From contig JAIQFK010000001.1 of NCBI GenBank assembly GCA_020073305.1, forward strand, positions 124,001-188,000: 64,000 bases of DNA. Direction: 5' to 3'. A program made the translations under genes and the position numbers. This document shows positions 61,305 through 64,000 of the stretch, in pieces. Every line of letters begins with the position of its first letter. Within the stretch, counting starts at the first letter, position 1. This stretch comes from Terriglobia bacterium (GTDB lineage: Bacteria; Acidobacteriota; Terriglobia; Bryobacterales; Bryobacteraceae). Under the pieces are notes generated by a model. The model was given only the letters and a program-made list of their open reading frames with translations. It had not been told where the DNA came from and ran no database searches.

Positions 61305-62756
61305 ATGGACCCGCGCCTCGAAGCCCGCCTTCTCCTCACACGCCGGCATTTCTTCAGCCGGAGCAGCACTGGAATCGGGGTCGCCGCACTCGCCGGTCTC
61401 TTCAGCCGGGATCTGCACGCAACCGGCGAGACCGCCGGACCCCTACCGGGCCTTCCTCACTTTCCGCCAAGAGCGAAACGGGTCATCTACCTGTTCCAGT
61501 CTGGCGCGCCCTCGCAAATGGACCTGTTTGATTACAAACCGAGGCTCGCCGAATATCGCGGCGCCGAGCTGCCCGATTCCATCCGCATGGGGCAGCGCCT
61601 CACCGGCATGACGGCCACGCAGTCCAGCTTCCCGGTTGCCCCGTCGCTATTCAAATTCGCGCAGCACGGGAATTCCGGAGCCTGGGTCAGCGAATTGATG
61701 CCGCACACCGCGAAAATCGTGGATCAGTTGTGCTTCGTCAAATCCATGTACACCGAAGCGATCAACCACGATCCGGCGGTCACGTTTTTCCAGACCGGAG
61801 CGCAGCTCGCGGGCCGCCCCAGCATCGGAGCATGGCTGTCCTACGGACTGGGCAGTGAGAACCAGGATCTGCCCGCGTTCGTGGTCATGATCTCGCGCGG
61901 TACCGGCAATCCCAACGATCAGCCGCTCTACGACCGCCTGTGGGGCAGCGGCTTCCTCCCGACGAAGTATCAGGGTGTCAAGTTCCGCTCGGTGGGCGAT
62001 CCCGTTTTGTTTCTCTCCAACCCTCCCGGTCTCTCGGCGGACGACCGCCGGCACTTCATCGATGATCTGTCCAGGCTCAACCGCCTGGAACTGGACGAAT
62101 TCGGCGATCCCGAAATCTCCACGCGCATCTCTCAATACGAGATGGCTTACCGGATGCAGGCATCGGTTCCCGAGTTGATCGATCTCTCGAAAGAACCGGA
62201 GCGCACCTTTGAGCTTTACGGTCCGGATGCCCGCCGGCCGGGCACATTCGCTGCCAACTGTCTGCTTGCCCGCCGCCTGGCCGAGCGCGGCGTGCGTTTC
62301 ATCCAGCTCTTTCACATGGGATGGGATCAGCACGTCAAGCTGCCCAAACAAATCGCAGGACAATGCAGCGACACCGATCAGCCCTCTGCCGCCTTGATTC
62401 AGGATCTAAAGGAGCGCGGGCTGCTTGACGACACGCTGGTCGTATGGGGCGGGGAATTCGGCCGCACCGTTTATTGCCAGGGCAAGCTCACCGCGGACGA
62501 TTACGGGCGAGACCATCATCCACGCTGCTTCACCGTGTGGCTGGCCGGCGGCGGAGTCAAACCCGGCATGACGCACGGCGCAACCGACGACTACTGCTAC
62601 AACATCACCAGCGACCCGGTTCACGTGCACGACCTGCACGCGACCATCCTCTACTGCCTGGGCATCGACCACACCAAGCTGACCTTCAAGTTCCAGGGCC
62701 GCCACTTCCGGCTAACTGACGTGGCCGGAAGCGTCGTTCGCAAAGCCCTGGCTTAG
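61305..62756 (+). CDS. Tat-exported DUF1501 protein
   Basis: A 483-residue protein with a twin-arginine signal ([19 protein letters not shown]) and the DUF1501 fold, related to alkaline phosphatase/sulfatase superfamily enzymes. Typical blocks are [62 protein letters not shown] and [17 protein letters not shown]. It almost always follows a DUF1549/DUF1553 gene; here it starts 4 nt after that gene. Activity of the family has not been settled. Confidence 0.9.
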   Translation: MDPRLEARLLLTRRHFFSRSSTGIGVAALAGLFSRDLHATGETAGPLPGLPHFPPRAKRVIYLFQSGAPSQMDLFDYKPRLAEYRGAELPDSIRMGQRLTGMTATQSSFPVAPSLFKFAQHGNSGAWVSELMPHTAKIVDQLCFVKSMYTEAINHDPAVTFFQTGAQLAGRPSIGAWLSYGLGSENQDLPAFVVMISRGTGNPNDQPLYDRLWGSGFLPTKYQGVKFRSVGDPVLFLSNPPGLSADDRRHFIDDLSRLNRLELDEFGDPEISTRISQYEMAYRMQASVPELIDLSKEPERTFELYGPDARRPGTFAANCLLARRLAERGVRFIQLFHMGWDQHVKLPKQIAGQCSDTDQPSAALIQDLKERGLLDDTLVVWGGEFGRTVYCQGKLTADDYGRDHHPRCFTVWLAGGGVKPGMTHGATDDYCYNITSDPVHVHDLHATILYCLGIDHTKLTFKFQGRHFRLTDVAGSVVRKALA

Positions 62757-62782
62757 GTTTTATTTGCTGAAGATGTCAGCGA

Positions 62783-63580
62783 CTAGCGCGGCGTCGGTTC
62801 TGGCCCTGCAGCCTCTTTCCCCAAACCCGCAAACGCTTCTTTCACCTTGATGACTTTGTTTCCGTTAAACGTGACGAACGTGATCTTGCCCGGAGGCGTG
62901 CCGAAGACCCAGTCTTCGGTCTCCAGGCCGTCGATGGTCTCGCGCGATTTGTGGGTGGGATGCCCCATCGCCAGCAGCACCTGATCCCGGTCCATGCCTT
63001 CGAGAACGCGCTTGTCGGCGATGGCCTTCTTGATGGCGGGAGGCAGAGTATCCGCGTATATCGCAGTGGCCGACCGTTTCTCGAAATCGAGAAGCGGCGA
63101 AAGAATCTTCTTTACTTCCGCCGACGTCAATCCCGCCAGCGGCTGGTGAAAAAGGATTTCGAGGTTCGTTCCGGTTGTCGGATTCACGTTGCCATTCGAA
63201 ACCGGCGCCGTTTGCGTTCCCATGCCGATTTGTACGCGATCATACCAGTGCCTGCCGCTCTTCAGGCCGCCGTTGATTTCGAGCGCTATCTTGTCGTCCT
63301 CCAGCGTCACTCGCGTGATCTGCACGGTGTCTCCGGTACGCGCTGCGGGCCCAAACTGCTTCGCGACCGCGTCCCATTTGGCTTTGTCGTACTTGCCCGT
63401 CGACTCGACCTCCAGGGCTTTCTTCGATCGCGGCAGGAATGTCTTAACCGTGGCGTATTCCGCCATCAAACCGCGCAGCAACTCGACGCGCTCATCGTAG
63501 GTGAGCTTGTCAGCGCTTCGAAGGGGAACCGGCAGCGCCGCCAACGCCAGCATCAGCGTCGCGGCCATGAGGCAACGCAT
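62783..63580 (-). CDS. exported hypothetical protein with BamE/SmpA-like C terminus
   Basis: About 265 residues with a signal peptide (LMAATLMLALAALPVPLRSA). The C-terminal 70 residues, GMDRDQVLLAMGHPTHKSRE and WVFGTPPGKITFVTF, follow the SmpA/OmlA/BamE pattern that is also found in many unrelated envelope proteins. The frame is open to 63670, but that part shadows the CPBP gene; ATG 63580 or 63568 is preferred. It overlaps the end of the CPBP gene and is probably coupled to it. Confidence 0.65.
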   Translation of the reverse strand: MRCLMAATLMLALAALPVPLRSADKLTYDERVELLRGLMAEYATVKTFLPRSKKALEVESTGKYDKAKWDAVAKQFGPAARTGDTVQITRVTLEDDKIALEINGGLKSGRHWYDRVQIGMGTQTAPVSNGNVNPTTGTNLEILFHQPLAGLTSAEVKKILSPLLDFEKRSATAIYADTLPPAIKKAIADKRVLEGMDRDQVLLAMGHPTHKSRETIDGLETEDWVFGTPPGKITFVTFNGNKVIKVKEAFAGLGKEAAGPEPTPR

Positions 63581-64000
63581 CGGATTTGTCCACAGGCTCG
63601 TCGAGCAGCAGGTTCTGCTGTTGCCGGATCGGCACCTTCCACAAGAACATGAACAACGCGAGCAGCACAACCGACGTCAGAATGCTCGCTTCGGGCCCGT
63701 ATTCTCCGCCGCTCCACAACACTCCAGCATTCCACTGGAGCTCATAACCTGTCACCCCCATTCTAACGCCGCTGAGACTCGTGCCGAAGAATGGCAAGGT
63801 AACGTTCCAGCCGAAGTGCAGGCCGAACGGAAGCCACAGGTCACGGCTGCGCCAGAATGCGTATCCGAAGAGCATTCCAAAGCCCGCGGTGTTCACCAGT
63901 CCCAGGTTCGAAACGTGAGGATTCGACGTGTGCATCGCGCCGAACAGCACTCCTACCGGCAGAATGGTAGTGAACGGGCCGGTGCTCCGCAGCAGGACTT
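63510..64000 (-). CDS. CPBP-family intramembrane metalloprotease, 5' truncated
   Basis: The frame runs out of the window at 64000, so the N terminus is missing. The visible C-terminal part has the family motifs GAMHTSNPHVS (third conserved His motif region) and PFGLHFGWNVTLPFF, with two or three transmembrane helices. CPBP (CAAX-processing/bacteriocin-processing-like) proteases act in the membrane; the substrate is unknown. A polar tail of about 45 residues follows the last helix. Confidence 0.8.
   Translation of the reverse strand, partial: VLLRSTGPFTTILPVGVLFGAMHTSNPHVSNLGLVNTAGFGMLFGYAFWRSRDLWLPFGLHFGWNVTLPFFGTSLSGVRMGVTGYELQWNAGVLWSGGEYGPEASILTSVVLLALFMFLWKVPIRQQQNLLLDEPVDKSDALPHGRDADAGVGGAAGSPSKR

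Overview
The window is GC-rich bacterial chromosome with a flavour typical of Acidobacteriota, most likely the Bryobacterales/Solibacter group. The pointers are family-level and were read by eye: three proteins with the C-terminal extracellular domain first defined in Solibacter (TIGR03437 type), an acidobacterial VWFA-type secreted protein, several very large CarboxypepD_reg/Oar-like outer-membrane receptors, a DUF1549/DUF1553 + DUF1501 pair, quinoproteins, and the tail of an ADOP-type ABC permease. No rRNA, tRNA, CRISPR array, phage or transposase gene was found.

Layout. 1-5.0 kb: end of a PQQ-type beta-propeller protein, arginine decarboxylase (speA), glycogen synthase (glgA), thioredoxin. 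5.0-10.6 kb: a minus-strand trio (small unknown protein, mltG, ruvX), then an AI-2E/PerM-type permease, phosphotransacetylase, a histone-deacetylase-fold enzyme and a hot-dog thioesterase. 10.7-14.8 kb: small unknown proteins, a lone Cas6-like RAMP protein, then cspA and infA, with a promoter-plus-terminator structure in the cspA leader. 14.8-18.4 kb: wecB, an unusual ClpB-D2-type AAA+ ATPase fused to a response-regulator receiver domain, and an EgtD-type methyltransferase. 18.5-24.7 kb: a receptor-like beta-barrel, a SYLF protein, a MazF/CopG-like toxin-antitoxin pair, tyrS, an inverted-repeat element and a GNAT acetyltransferase. 24.7-30 kb: a secreted protein with three Rid modules, kdgK-type kinase, VWFA protein, an S24 peptidase without a DNA-binding domain, and mutY. 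30-34.7 kb: secreted TIGR03437 proteins, an exported unknown protein, an MBL-fold protein and mtgA.

34.7-38.5 kb is a periplasmic oxidation group: a di-haem cytochrome c, a PQQ alcohol-dehydrogenase-like quinoprotein and a cytochrome c/copper-monooxygenase-like protein. 38.5-51.2 kb holds two tandem paralogous TonB-type receptors, each behind a near-identical promoter with an embedded dyad, followed by an RND pump and its membrane-fusion protein. 51.2-62.8 kb looks like an exported carbohydrate-oxidation and degradation region: a GH-A-like secreted hydrolase, gluconate-2-dehydrogenase subunit 3-like protein, GMC flavoprotein, a Gfo/Idh/MocA oxidoreductase broken by one in-frame TAG, a Tat-exported SelA/class-V-like PLP protein, and the DUF1549/DUF1553 cytochrome with its DUF1501 partner. 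The window ends in a BamE/SmpA-like exported protein and a truncated CPBP intramembrane protease.

No single new system stands out as proven. The best leads are the orphan Cas6-like protein beside cold-shock and initiation-factor genes, the AAA+/receiver fusion, the three-Rid polypeptide, two genes (mazF-like and mutY) whose conserved N termini can only be reached from a CTG overlapping the upstream stop as CTGA, the three-repeat toxin-antitoxin operator, the shared receptor promoter, and many genes whose only upstream signal is a -10 box 7-15 nt before the start codon, as expected of leaderless transcripts. All family assignments come from reading the translated sequence; no database search was run.
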